Below, one piece after another: positions 8,294 through 16,296 of a DNA stretch of 64,000 nucleotides; position 1 is the stretch's first letter, and every line of letters begins with the position of its first letter. Source of the DNA: Flavobacteriaceae bacterium (lineage in GTDB: Bacteria; Bacteroidota; Bacteroidia; Flavobacteriales; Flavobacteriaceae); the NCBI GenBank assembly GCA_031277535.1, contig JAITMD010000005.1, positions 1 to 64,000 of the forward strand, in the 5' to 3' direction. The notes beneath the pieces are model-generated. The model saw only the letters and a program-made list of their open reading frames with translations, did not search any database and was not told the DNA's origin. The translations under genes were made by a program, and so were the position numbers.

Positions 8294-8394
8294 GGAAAGA
8301 CTCATTATTCGTTTTTATACAATTGATATCCTATTTTATTTCCGGACTACCTTTTATTTTAAAACTGGTAGCCTAATGTTCGTATGGGGGCATG

Positions 8395-8402
8395 TAGTTT
8401 TG
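8395..8402 (+). promoter_or_regulatory. Candidate -7 box for the biotin operon
   Basis: TAGTTTTG fits the flavobacterial TAnnTTTG consensus and would place the transcript start about 13 bases before the ATG at 8422. No good TTG is present at the expected -33 spacing, so this is tentative. Confidence 0.35.
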
Positions 8403-8421
8403 CCTTAAATAAACGAACAAT

Positions 8422-9036
8422 ATGGAACATCTACTGACAACAATTGTAAACAACGACATTTGGCATAGTCAATGGCTTAATGCTTTGTCATTTATGGAAA
8501 ATACAGGAGCAAGAAAAATATCTGCCTGCGAAAATGCTTACCAAGTTACTTACTTACAGTTGAAACATGCTGCCGAAGAGCACCGACATGCCTATTACCT
8601 CAAAAAACAAATTAAGAAATTAGCTGTACCATTTCCTGAACATTATCAAGCAGAAACACTATTAGCTTCTTTAACGACTCAACAGTATTTACAACGATTA
8701 GATATCTATTGTGTAAGATATTTAAAGCAGGTATTGGAATTGACTGGAGCAGAATTGCGTTTTGCTACTTATCTACTTGTTACTTATGCCATAGAGGTAC
8801 GTGCAGATGAATTGTATCCTATTTATCAAAGGGTATTATATACTTTGAATTCTAAGGTGATGGTTAAATCTATTATCGCAGAAGAACAAGGACATTTAGA
8901 AGAGATGATTGCACAACTTAAGTTGTTTGCAGTAAATTGGGAGGAGCATGCTGCAGTAATACTTGCCTATGAGCAAGAGTTAAGCAAAGCATGGTGGATA
9001 GCTATTGCGCAAGAGGTAGAAAGAAAGAACTTATGA
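8422..9036 (+). CDS. Ferritin-like diiron protein, first gene of the biotin operon
   Basis: 204 residues, soluble and mostly helical. It carries the ferritin-like pattern of two half-sites: Glu26, then ExxH at 53-56 (EHRH), then Glu125, then ExxH at 155-158 (EQGH), with spacings expected of a four-helix diiron carboxylate protein. Its TGA overlaps the ATG of bioF (ATGA), so the two are translationally coupled. No bioC, bioH or bioW is seen nearby, so a part in making or delivering the pimeloyl precursor, an oxidative step, or protection of the pathway is possible. I do not know a characterised homologue; the operon role is inferred from position. Confidence 0.65.
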   Translation: MEHLLTTIVNNDIWHSQWLNALSFMENTGARKISACENAYQVTYLQLKHAAEEHRHAYYLKKQIKKLAVPFPEHYQAETLLASLTTQQYLQRLDIYCVRYLKQVLELTGAELRFATYLLVTYAIEVRADELYPIYQRVLYTLNSKVMVKSIIAEEQGHLEEMIAQLKLFAVNWEEHAAVILAYEQELSKAWWIAIAQEVERKNL

Positions 9037-10151
9037 GTTTTCCTATAAGATTACAGCAGCGTTTGAAAGATCGAATTATACAGGGGAATTATAGAGTGTT
9101 GAAACAGTATGATACTTCTTCTATTGATTTTTTTTCCAATGACTATTTAGGATTAAGTCAAAATCAAGTATTTCAAGAACAACTATTGAAATGGGCCATA
9201 CAATATCCTCATTTGTTGTGCAGCAGTACTGGTTCACGTTTAATTAGCGGGAATAATGAAACAATAGAAGCTGTAGAACAATATATTGCACAAAAACACC
9301 AAGTGGAAACAGCCTTGCTTTTTAATGCAGGTTATCAAGCAAACCTTGCTTTATTTGGCAATTTACCCACTTCAAAAGATACCCTATTGGTAGACGAATA
9401 TATTCATCGGTCTGTACATGATGGTTGTACGTTATCCAAAGCAAAAAAATGGAAATTTAAACATAATGATTTAGGAGATATAGAGCGTCTTTTAAAGAAG
9501 GCAACAGGTGACGTATATATTGCAGTAGAAAGTTTATATTCAATGGATGGAGATCAGGCTCCTATAGAAGGGTTAATAGCATTAAGTATGGCTTATGGTG
9601 CCTATCTTATTGTTGATGAGGCCCATGCCATAGGAGTATACGGCTGGGGGATTCTTCATCAAAAAGGATTGCAACAATTGGTTTTTGCTACAACAGTTAC
9701 TTATGGTAAAGCTATGGGAGTACATGGTGCTGCTATTTTGGGAAGCAAAGCTTTACAATTTGCTTTAATCAATTTTGCTGCTCCATTTATTTATAGTACT
9801 GCACCAACACCTATGTCAGCAATCTGTATTAGAGAAGCATATGCCTATATAGAACAACATACAGCAGCAGTGATGCAGCTACAAGAACTTATTACTTACT
9901 ATCAACAAGAGCTACCTCAACCTTTTGCCTCAACCAATAGTCCTATTCAAGTTGTTGAGCTATGTCGATTGACAACTATTGAAAAGTTGTTGCAAGAACT
10001 ACAACAGGCCAAACTAAATGTATGTGTGATTAAAGCGCCTACTGTAGCAAAGGGGACAGAGCGTTTACGCATCTGTTTACATAGTCACAATACCAAAACA
10101 CAAATAAAACAATTGATTCAACTTATAACAAAATATGCAACAGCAAACTAA
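9033..10151 (+). CDS. bioF: 8-amino-7-oxononanoate synthase
   Basis: 372 residues from the ATG at 9033, which overlaps the stop of the preceding gene; a longer frame from 8991 is less likely because it would lie wholly inside that gene. PLP-dependent alpha-oxoamine synthase that condenses pimeloyl-ACP or pimeloyl-CoA with L-alanine in biotin synthesis. Visible hallmarks are SNDYLG (35-40), STGSRLISGN (65-74), IVDEAHAIG (Asp195, His198) and the PLP lysine in TYGKAMG (Lys226). Slightly shorter than the usual about 385. The last bases overlap bioD by 17. Confidence 0.93.
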   Translation: MSFPIRLQQRLKDRIIQGNYRVLKQYDTSSIDFFSNDYLGLSQNQVFQEQLLKWAIQYPHLLCSSTGSRLISGNNETIEAVEQYIAQKHQVETALLFNAGYQANLALFGNLPTSKDTLLVDEYIHRSVHDGCTLSKAKKWKFKHNDLGDIERLLKKATGDVYIAVESLYSMDGDQAPIEGLIALSMAYGAYLIVDEAHAIGVYGWGILHQKGLQQLVFATTVTYGKAMGVHGAAILGSKALQFALINFAAPFIYSTAPTPMSAICIREAYAYIEQHTAAVMQLQELITYYQQELPQPFASTNSPIQVVELCRLTTIEKLLQELQQAKLNVCVIKAPTVAKGTERLRICLHSHNTKTQIKQLIQLITKYATAN

Positions 10152-10767
10152 ACAATTCTTTGTAACAGGGATTGATACAGGAATTGGAAAAACAGTCGCT
10201 TCAGCTTGTTTGGTTAATTACTTACAAGCGGATTATTGGAAACCTATTCAGTCTGGGGATTTAATAGATTCTGATAGTATGAAAGTAGCCGAATGGACTA
10301 ATAAGACTACAACTATATTTCCAGAACGCTATGCTTTACAAACACCAGCTTCTCCTCACGAATCGGCTGCAAGAGAAGGAATAACAATGGACTTAGCAGA
10401 CTTTCAATTACCACAAACACCAAATAATCTAATTGTAGAGGGAGCAGGTGGGTTGTTTGTTCCGATTAATTCGTCTACTTATCTCATTGATTTAATTAAG
10501 CATTTACAGCTTCCTGTCGTTTTAGTGACAAAAAACTATTTAGGATGCATTAATCATACCTTATTAGCTATAGAAGCTTTGCGTACAAGACAAATACCTT
10601 TGGCGTATTTGGTATTTAATGGAACTTTTAACCTTTACTCATTGCGAGCGATAAAGGCTTTTTTGGATGATACAACCCAATTGATTCATTTACCCACAGT
10701 AGATAAAATTTCAAAAGAAACATTACATCAAATTAGTACAACACTCAACCTGGAAGAAGATGAATAG
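10135..10767 (+). CDS. bioD: Dethiobiotin synthetase
   Basis: 210 residues. ATP-dependent closure of the ureido ring of dethiobiotin from 7,8-diaminononanoate and CO2. P-loop GIDTGIGKT (residues 12-20), the KPIQSG element after it, HESAAREG in the substrate loop, and VEGAGGLFVPI, the second conserved family block. Cytoplasmic dimer in known members. It overlaps bioF upstream and bioA downstream, so it is clearly in one operon. Confidence 0.93.
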   Translation: MQQQTKQFFVTGIDTGIGKTVASACLVNYLQADYWKPIQSGDLIDSDSMKVAEWTNKTTTIFPERYALQTPASPHESAAREGITMDLADFQLPQTPNNLIVEGAGGLFVPINSSTYLIDLIKHLQLPVVLVTKNYLGCINHTLLAIEALRTRQIPLAYLVFNGTFNLYSLRAIKAFLDDTTQLIHLPTVDKISKETLHQISTTLNLEEDE

Positions 10768-12046
10768 TAAACAAGAAGAAATGAAATGCCGAGACTATGC
10801 GGTTAATTGGCATCCTTATACCCAAATGAAAACAGCTACTGATATTATTCCAATTGTTCGAGCAGCAGGAAGTTATCTTTATGATGCAAACAATAAACAA
10901 TACATTGATGCGGTATCCTCTTGGTGGGTTACTTTACACGGGCATGCACATCCGTATATTGCACAGAAACTAAGTGAACAATTACACACTTTAGAGCAGG
11001 TTATTTTTGCAGGTTTTACACATCAACCTGCTATTGAGCTATCCGAAAGGTTATTGGCTTTGTTACCCGTTGCACAAACAAAGGTATTTTATACAGACAA
11101 TGGCTCTACAGCAATAGAGGTAGCTTTGAAGATGGCTATTCAGGCGAATTACAATAAGGGAGGAAAGAAAACAAAGATTCTCGCATTTAAGAATGGATAC
11201 CATGGAGATACCTTTGGAGCTATGTCTGTAAGTGGGAGAGGTGTTTGGACAGATCCTTTTGGAGCTATGTTGTTTGAAGTTTTGTTTATTGATGCACCTA
11301 CAAAAAGTAATTTGGAGGAAACAAAAGCTTTTATTCAGCAACATGCCGAAGAAACGATTTGTTTTATTTACGAACCTTTAGTACAAGGAGCAGGAGGAAT
11401 GCTGATGCATCAAGCAGAAGACTTATCTGCTTTAATGCAATTTTGTAAGTCTAAAGGGATTTTGTTAATTCAGGATGAGATATTTGTTGGGTTTGGTAGA
11501 ACAGGAAAGTTATTTGCTGCGAACCACTTGACAGAATCACCAGATGTGATGTGTTTCTCAAAGGGACTTACTGGGGGAACATTGCCTCTTGGAATCACAA
11601 CTTGTACTGAAGCTATATATCAGTCTTTTTTTGATAGTGATAAAACAAAGGCTTTATTTCATGGACACTCTTTTACAGCAAGTCCGTTGGCTTGTACAGC
11701 TGCATTAGCCAGTATGGATTTGTTGCTAATGGATGAAACACAACAAAATATTGCTGCTATTTCACATCAACATCACTTATTCATACAGCGTTTAAAACAC
11801 CATCCACAGGTGTTAGACGCAAGACAATGCGGGACTATTTTTGCGATGGAGTGGAAAACCTCTGGTGAGACTTCTTATTTTAGTGATATGCACGATATTT
11901 TGTATCCTTTCTTTTTAGAGAGAGGTATATTGATGCGTCCTTTAGGTAATATAATCTATTTGGTACCACCATATTGTATGAGTGAAGAGGATTTGTCTTA
12001 TATCTATTCTTGTATAGAAGAGGCTTTGGAGTTGATGTGTAAATAA
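10760..12046 (+). CDS. bioA: Adenosylmethionine-8-amino-7-oxononanoate aminotransferase
   Basis: 428 residues, normal length. Class III PLP aminotransferase making 7,8-diaminononanoate with S-adenosylmethionine as amino donor. Visible: WHPYTQM near the N-terminus (typical of BioA), the SSWWVTLHGH substrate block, GSTAIEVALKMA, DEIFVGFGRTGK, and the PLP lysine in CFSKGLTGG (about residue 270). Starts eight bases before the bioD stop. bioB is not in this window, so the last step is encoded elsewhere. Confidence 0.94.
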   Translation: MNSKQEEMKCRDYAVNWHPYTQMKTATDIIPIVRAAGSYLYDANNKQYIDAVSSWWVTLHGHAHPYIAQKLSEQLHTLEQVIFAGFTHQPAIELSERLLALLPVAQTKVFYTDNGSTAIEVALKMAIQANYNKGGKKTKILAFKNGYHGDTFGAMSVSGRGVWTDPFGAMLFEVLFIDAPTKSNLEETKAFIQQHAEETICFIYEPLVQGAGGMLMHQAEDLSALMQFCKSKGILLIQDEIFVGFGRTGKLFAANHLTESPDVMCFSKGLTGGTLPLGITTCTEAIYQSFFDSDKTKALFHGHSFTASPLACTAALASMDLLLMDETQQNIAAISHQHHLFIQRLKHHPQVLDARQCGTIFAMEWKTSGETSYFSDMHDILYPFFLERGILMRPLGNIIYLVPPYCMSEEDLSYIYSCIEEALELMCK

Positions 12047-12057
12047 TCTGATTTAAT

Positions 12058-12091
12058 TTGCATAATATTCGTACTTTCTTTTATACATTTG
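12058..12091 (+). promoter_or_regulatory. Promoter for the Cys-rich small protein
   Basis: TTG at 12058-12060 and TACATTTG at 12084-12091, separated by 23 bases, match the Bacteroidota -33/-7 promoter. Transcription would start near 12098, giving a leader of about 100 bases before the ATG at 12195. Confidence 0.5.
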
Positions 12092-12194
12092 CACTATTAT
12101 TTGATGAGGACATAAATAAAGGATAACTGTTTGACTATTATTGAGTTGAATTGGTGTCAGTGTCTGTAAAATCAAACTGTAAATTACGTTCAGT

Positions 12195-12371
12195 ATGAAG
12201 AACTATTTATTCGCAACAATAGCAGTGGTGTCATTAGCTGCTTTTGGTAGCTATTATTACAATTCGGAGTATGCCACTTGTACAGGAGCATCAAATTGTA
12301 AAGCTTGTAAAAACTGTAAGTATTGCAAGCATTGTTCACAGAAAGGTAAAAGCTGTGGCGTTTGTAGTTAA
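12195..12371 (+). CDS. Small exported Cys-rich protein
   Basis: 58 residues, too short for most gene callers. Residues 1-20 form a hydrophobic signal or anchor. The rest is packed with eight Cys in CxxC spacing (CKACKNCKYCKHC, then CGVC), separated by Lys. This pattern suggests metal binding (metallothionein-like) or multiple disulfides in the periplasm. Its own promoter lies at 12058-12091, and a lipoprotein with a zinc-ribbon-like tail follows. Function is inferred from composition only. Confidence 0.6.
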   Translation: MKNYLFATIAVVSLAAFGSYYYNSEYATCTGASNCKACKNCKYCKHCSQKGKSCGVCS

Positions 12372-12453
12372 TGTGTCTTAGTTGTAAATGGGTATAGTAT
12401 TTGAAGATAAACTTGTACATACTACTTGTATGAGTATATTGAATTTGAAAGTA

Positions 12454-12960
12454 ATGAAAAAACTTATTTTGTTATTGGCTTGCATGTCATTGTTTGCCTG
12501 TAAGAAAAATCCTGAATCACACGGTTTCACAATCTTTGGTGAAAGTGACTATTATACAGATGGAACATATTGTGCAGAGATAACTTATCACAATCCGAAC
12601 ACAGAAACTTTTAGTACATATCAGTTAAGTGTACAGGTAAAAGATGGACACTTAATACACATTGATTGGCCAAGAGGTGGTTGGTTGGACGACACTCAGT
12701 TTGAACCAAAGAATATTACAGAAGGAGAGTGTACTTTGATTAGTGATAAAGGGAATGAGTACACTGTAATTTTGGGAACTAAAGGAGGAGATTGCTATGA
12801 TGATGGCTATGAGCTACAAGAAGAGGTTAATGAAGATATGGTAGATGCAACTTGTCCCAAATGTGGTAAAATTAAACAGGAACACGAAGAATATTGTGAT
12901 TATTGCGTAGCCAATATGGATGCGAAAACAATAAATAAGCACCAAGTAATGCTTAATTAA
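12454..12960 (+). CDS. Putative lipoprotein with a Cys-pair tail
   Basis: 168 residues from the ATG at 12454, chosen because it begins a typical signal peptide (MKKLILLLACMSLFAC, lipobox LFAC); the longer frame from 12388 adds 22 residues that look non-coding. The central domain starts YYTDGTYCAEITYHNPNT and contains a Gly-Gly-Trp-Leu-Asp-Asp segment. Near the end CPKCGK and CDYC form a CxxC...CxxC set like a zinc ribbon. No function known. Lies 82 bases after the small Cys-rich gene and ends before a strong terminator. Confidence 0.65.
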   Translation: MKKLILLLACMSLFACKKNPESHGFTIFGESDYYTDGTYCAEITYHNPNTETFSTYQLSVQVKDGHLIHIDWPRGGWLDDTQFEPKNITEGECTLISDKGNEYTVILGTKGGDCYDDGYELQEEVNEDMVDATCPKCGKIKQEHEEYCDYCVANMDAKTINKHQVMLN

Positions 12961-12966
12961 AAAAAC

Positions 12967-13002
12967 AAAAACCGATATTGTAAGGAACAGTATCGGTTTT
13001 TT
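12967..13002 (+). terminator. Rho-independent terminator
   Basis: Arms AAAACCGATA and TATCGGTTTT around a 12-nt loop, followed by a T run. It ends the lipoprotein transcript and, with the A run on its left, also the convergent peroxidase gene. Confidence 0.8.
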
Positions 13003-13019
13003 GTTTTGAAGTTATTATA

Positions 13020-13967
13020 CTACTCCGCAGTGTATGCATCTAAAAGGTCAAAAGAAGGAACAAAGAATAAGGTTCCTGTAATTGCTTTACTATAGTCTAA
13101 TATTCTGTCATAGTTTCCTACAGGATCTCCTATAAACATATTTTTAAGCATTTTTTGAGTTGTACTAAATGTACTGGCATAAGAGATAAAATAAGTTCCT
13201 GCCTGTCCTTTAGAGGGATTTCCATAAGGCATATTGGCTCTAATAATTTTTAATTCATTGCCGTTTTCATCTTCTATTGCTGTCAGTGCAGTATGTGAGT
13301 TACTTGGTTTTTTGTCTTCTTCCATTTCAATATCAGTCGCTTTATATCGACCAATTACTTTTTCTTGCTCTTCCACAGATAAATTATCCCAATCTTTCAT
13401 GAAGTGAATATACTTTTGAACAAATAGATAACTTCCTCCTTGGTATGTTGGGTCTTCGTTGCCTACTATACCGAAATAGTTTCTGTCTTCTCCTATAGGA
13501 TTTTCTGTTCCATCAACAAATCCAATAATTGCTCGACCATCCCAATATTTAAATCCTTGTATTTCGTCTATACAATCTGCAATGGGTAGAAGTATTTTGG
13601 AAAGAGCCATTGCCATGTCAAAACAAATAGCGGGATTGATTGCACTTAAGTGAAAATGTAAATCTGCTGATGTAGCTACAGCTGTATGTTTGTATCCTTT
13701 GATAGTCTCAAAAGGTTTTAATTCTTTAGGAAGAGGAGTAGGGAGGTTTAATTTTAACCATGCCTCGTAACTAATTCCCATGATACAACTGGTAGGTCCA
13801 TCTGCAATACGCACTTTAAATGAGTTATTCAGATTATTTACTAATCCACAAAGAGCTTCAAAGCCAGCCTTATAGTCCACTCCTTCTTTCAATTTCCATA
13901 CAGAAAAGATAGTGTTGTTGTTGGGGTAATCTGTGACGTGTTGTGATTTTGGTGTAGTATCTCTCAT
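13020..13967 (-). CDS. Dyp-type (dye-decolourising) heme peroxidase
   Basis: 315 residues. Heme peroxidase of the DyP family, which oxidises aromatic substrates with hydrogen peroxide. The hallmark GFVDG lies at 149-153 (distal Asp152), the likely proximal heme His is His225 in SNSHT, and the distal Arg is in IIRANMPYG (Arg243). No Tat or Sec signal, so it is cytoplasmic or encapsulated; no encapsulin gene is nearby. It is convergent with the lipoprotein at 12454 and appears to be a single-gene unit. Confidence 0.9.
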   Translation of the reverse strand: MRDTTPKSQHVTDYPNNNTIFSVWKLKEGVDYKAGFEALCGLVNNLNNSFKVRIADGPTSCIMGISYEAWLKLNLPTPLPKELKPFETIKGYKHTAVATSADLHFHLSAINPAICFDMAMALSKILLPIADCIDEIQGFKYWDGRAIIGFVDGTENPIGEDRNYFGIVGNEDPTYQGGSYLFVQKYIHFMKDWDNLSVEEQEKVIGRYKATDIEMEEDKKPSNSHTALTAIEDENGNELKIIRANMPYGNPSKGQAGTYFISYASTFSTTQKMLKNMFIGDPVGNYDRILDYSKAITGTLFFVPSFDLLDAYTAE

Positions 13968-14199
13968 ATTTTTCTTTTTCGATTCTTAAAGGTATTCATT
14001 TTATATCCGATGACGAAAGAAAATAGGAGTGTTTTTTTACTTTTTCAAGTGTAGATAAGGATGGGAAATAAGAAAGAAAAGGTAATTGAAAACCTTATAA
14101 ATAGAATACACTGTAAATAAGTTTGTCAGATATTTGTTATGCGGATTAGTTTACAGCTTTGTTTTTATCTTTGTAAGATAGAATAGAAAATAGATTGAT

Positions 14200-14523
14200 A
14201 TGCAAATTGTTTTATGGGTAATTGTTAGTTTGGCATTTTTGGGAAGTATATTTATGTTTATTCCTTCTGTTATGTCTATAGCTTCACCAAAAGGAAGTTT
14301 AACAACTAAAAAAGATTATAGCCTTTATTGGGTATCGAGAAGTTTCTGTTATTTGGTCATTTGTTATCCAATTATGTTCTTGATTAGTGTGTGTATAGCA
14401 CGTTTTTATAGTCAAGTAGTTATTTATTGGCTTGTAGGGTATGTTGTTGTGCTGTTCTTTTTGTTTATGGGATGGAATAGTTTAGACACCAATCATTTAG
14501 GGAAGCAAGAAAAGAAGAAATAG
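14200..14523 (+). CDS. Small integral membrane protein
   Basis: 107 residues with three hydrophobic spans (about 2-25, 47-70, 76-96) and a Lys-rich C-terminus. No family recognised. A TAnnTTTG box (TATCTTTG, 14166-14173) lies just upstream. The next membrane protein follows after 24 bases, so the two probably form a unit. Confidence 0.6.
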   Translation: MQIVLWVIVSLAFLGSIFMFIPSVMSIASPKGSLTTKKDYSLYWVSRSFCYLVICYPIMFLISVCIARFYSQVVIYWLVGYVVVLFFLFMGWNSLDTNHLGKQEKKK

Positions 14524-14547
14524 GTTTTATACTTTAAAAAAATAAAA

Positions 14548-14862
14548 ATGCATATAGTTGTTTTATTGTTTATTTTAATCCTGCAGATTTGTTGTAATGT
14601 ATTGGGGTACAACAAAGAATATCGTTACTATAGATGGAGTATTTCTGTTTTTTTAATTGTCTTATGCATTGCAGTTTTGCCCATTTATTTTACTGAACAT
14701 GGTGTAGGCAAATTCAATGGAGAAAAAGGACATAGAGGATATAGTGAGGAGGACATATGGGTTCTGATCACTTTTTATATATTTGGGACAAGTGGAATTT
14801 TGTTGACTAATCTTTTGTTTAGTCTATGGAAATACGCAAATAAAAGAAAAAAGAGTTTGTAA
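14548..14862 (+). CDS. Small integral membrane protein
   Basis: 104 residues with about three membrane spans (1-20, 29-49, 72-95) and a basic tail (KYANKRKKSL). Between spans two and three is a loop of about 20 polar residues (GKFNGEKGHRGYSEED). No family recognised. Its last codons form the left arm of the terminator shared with the convergent lpd gene. Confidence 0.6.
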   Translation: MHIVVLLFILILQICCNVLGYNKEYRYYRWSISVFLIVLCIAVLPIYFTEHGVGKFNGEKGHRGYSEEDIWVLITFYIFGTSGILLTNLLFSLWKYANKRKKSL

Positions 14863-14885
14863 CAGGATAGTTGCAAACTCTTTTT
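14848..14885. terminator. Bidirectional terminator between convergent genes
   Basis: 12-bp arms (14848-14859 and 14874-14885) with A and T runs outside. It serves the membrane protein gene on the plus strand and lpd on the minus strand. Confidence 0.8.
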
Positions 14886-14889
14886 GAAG

Positions 14890-16293
14890 TTATATGTTTA
14901 TAGAAGGCAGACCAGATGCAATGGTATAGGCTTCTTTTAAAACTTCTGAATATGTTGGATGAGCATAGCTAATGTTCTTCATGTCTTTGGTAGTTACTTC
15001 GTATTCCAAACCTACTACAGCCTGTGCAATTAGATCGGCAGCACGTGCACCAATAATATGTACGCCAAGTATTTCTCCGTATTTTGGATCTGTAAGTACT
15101 TTGACAAACCCTTCTGTATCCATACCAGCTCTTGCCCTTGCATTGGCTGAAAAAGGGAATTTACCAATAGTATAAGTTATTTCTTTTTGTTTTAACTCCT
15201 CTTCAGTAGCTCCTACAGAAGCAACCTCTGGCCAAGTATAGACAACTCCAGGAATAGCATGGTAATTGATATGTGGTTTTTGCCCATTGATACGCTCTAC
15301 TACATAAACTGCTTCTTCTTCCGCTTTATGCGCTAACATGGCACCACCAATAACATCACCAATAGCATAAATGTGAGGAACAGTTGTTTGTAGTTCACTG
15401 TTTACTTCAATACATCCATTTTTTAAAACAGCTACATTGGTGTTTTCTAAACCAAGATTTGAAGTATTTGCTTTTCGACCTACTGCCATTAGTACATATT
15501 CTGCTTCAAATACTTGTTCGTTTCCAGCTTTATCTTTTGCAAATACTCTAACTGCTTGGTTGTCGCTTTCTGTTTTGTAAACCGCATGCTTTAAATGAAT
15601 ATCAATACCTTCTTTCTTTAATATTTTGAAAAGTGTTTTCCCTAATTCATGATCCATTGTGTTGATTAAGTGATCTGCATATTCTATTATTTTTACAGAA
15701 GTACCAATACGATTGAAGATAGAGGCCATTTCTACACCAATTACTCCACCACCAATAATAAGTATACTCTTCGGTTGATTAGTCAAAGCCAAGGCCTCCG
15801 TAGAAGAAATAATTCGTTTTTTGTCAATTGCAACAGAAGGTAAACTATTTGGTTTAGACCCTGTAGCAATAATATACTTATCAGCCTTTATTTCGCTGGA
15901 TGTTCCGTCAGGTGCTACAATAGACAATGTAGTATTGTTGATAAAAGTAGCTGTACCCTGCATAGTAGTTATTTTATTTTTATCCATTAGGTAGGTAAGT
16001 CCTTGTGCGTTTTTGGCAACAACTTCCTCTTTGCGTTTGTACAGTTGAGCAAAGTTAAGAGAGATATTTTCTAAAGAAATACCATGTTTATCAAAACTGT
16101 GTAAAGCATCGTGATAATGATGAGTGCTGTCCAAAAGTGCTTTTGTTGGAATACACCCCACATTAGTACATGTTCCTCCAAGAGTACTATATTTTTCTAT
16201 AAGTACAGTTTTGTATCCCAATTGAGCACTGCGGATTGCTGCAACATATCCACCAGGTCCGGAACCGATTACGGCTATATCATATGGTATCAT
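14890..16293 (-). CDS. lpd: Dihydrolipoyl dehydrogenase
   Basis: 467 residues, full length. FAD-dependent E3 enzyme that reoxidises dihydrolipoamide of 2-oxoacid dehydrogenase or glycine cleavage complexes with NAD+. FAD-binding GSGPGG (10-15), redox-active pair Cys42/Cys47 in GGTCTNVGCIPTKA, NAD-binding IIGGGVIGVEMA, ATGSKP, and the C-terminal catalytic His445-Glu450 in HPTYSE. It follows the thiolase gene by three bases, so it is co-transcribed and likely under the TetR regulator. Pairing an E3 with a thiolase suggests acyl-CoA or branched-chain catabolism. Confidence 0.93.
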   Translation of the reverse strand: MIPYDIAVIGSGPGGYVAAIRSAQLGYKTVLIEKYSTLGGTCTNVGCIPTKALLDSTHHYHDALHSFDKHGISLENISLNFAQLYKRKEEVVAKNAQGLTYLMDKNKITTMQGTATFINNTTLSIVAPDGTSSEIKADKYIIATGSKPNSLPSVAIDKKRIISSTEALALTNQPKSILIIGGGVIGVEMASIFNRIGTSVKIIEYADHLINTMDHELGKTLFKILKKEGIDIHLKHAVYKTESDNQAVRVFAKDKAGNEQVFEAEYVLMAVGRKANTSNLGLENTNVAVLKNGCIEVNSELQTTVPHIYAIGDVIGGAMLAHKAEEEAVYVVERINGQKPHINYHAIPGVVYTWPEVASVGATEEELKQKEITYTIGKFPFSANARARAGMDTEGFVKVLTDPKYGEILGVHIIGARAADLIAQAVVGLEYEVTTKDMKNISYAHPTYSEVLKEAYTIASGLPSINI

Positions 16294-16296
16294 AAC

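Noticed and set aside
8163..8408. 81-codon frame starting inside the split small membrane gene
   Set aside because: It reads in the wrong frame relative to the better coding frame restored by one T.
12190..12420. 76-codon minus-strand frame
   Set aside because: Shadow of the Cys-rich small protein on the plus strand, which has signal peptide, CxxC pattern and promoter.
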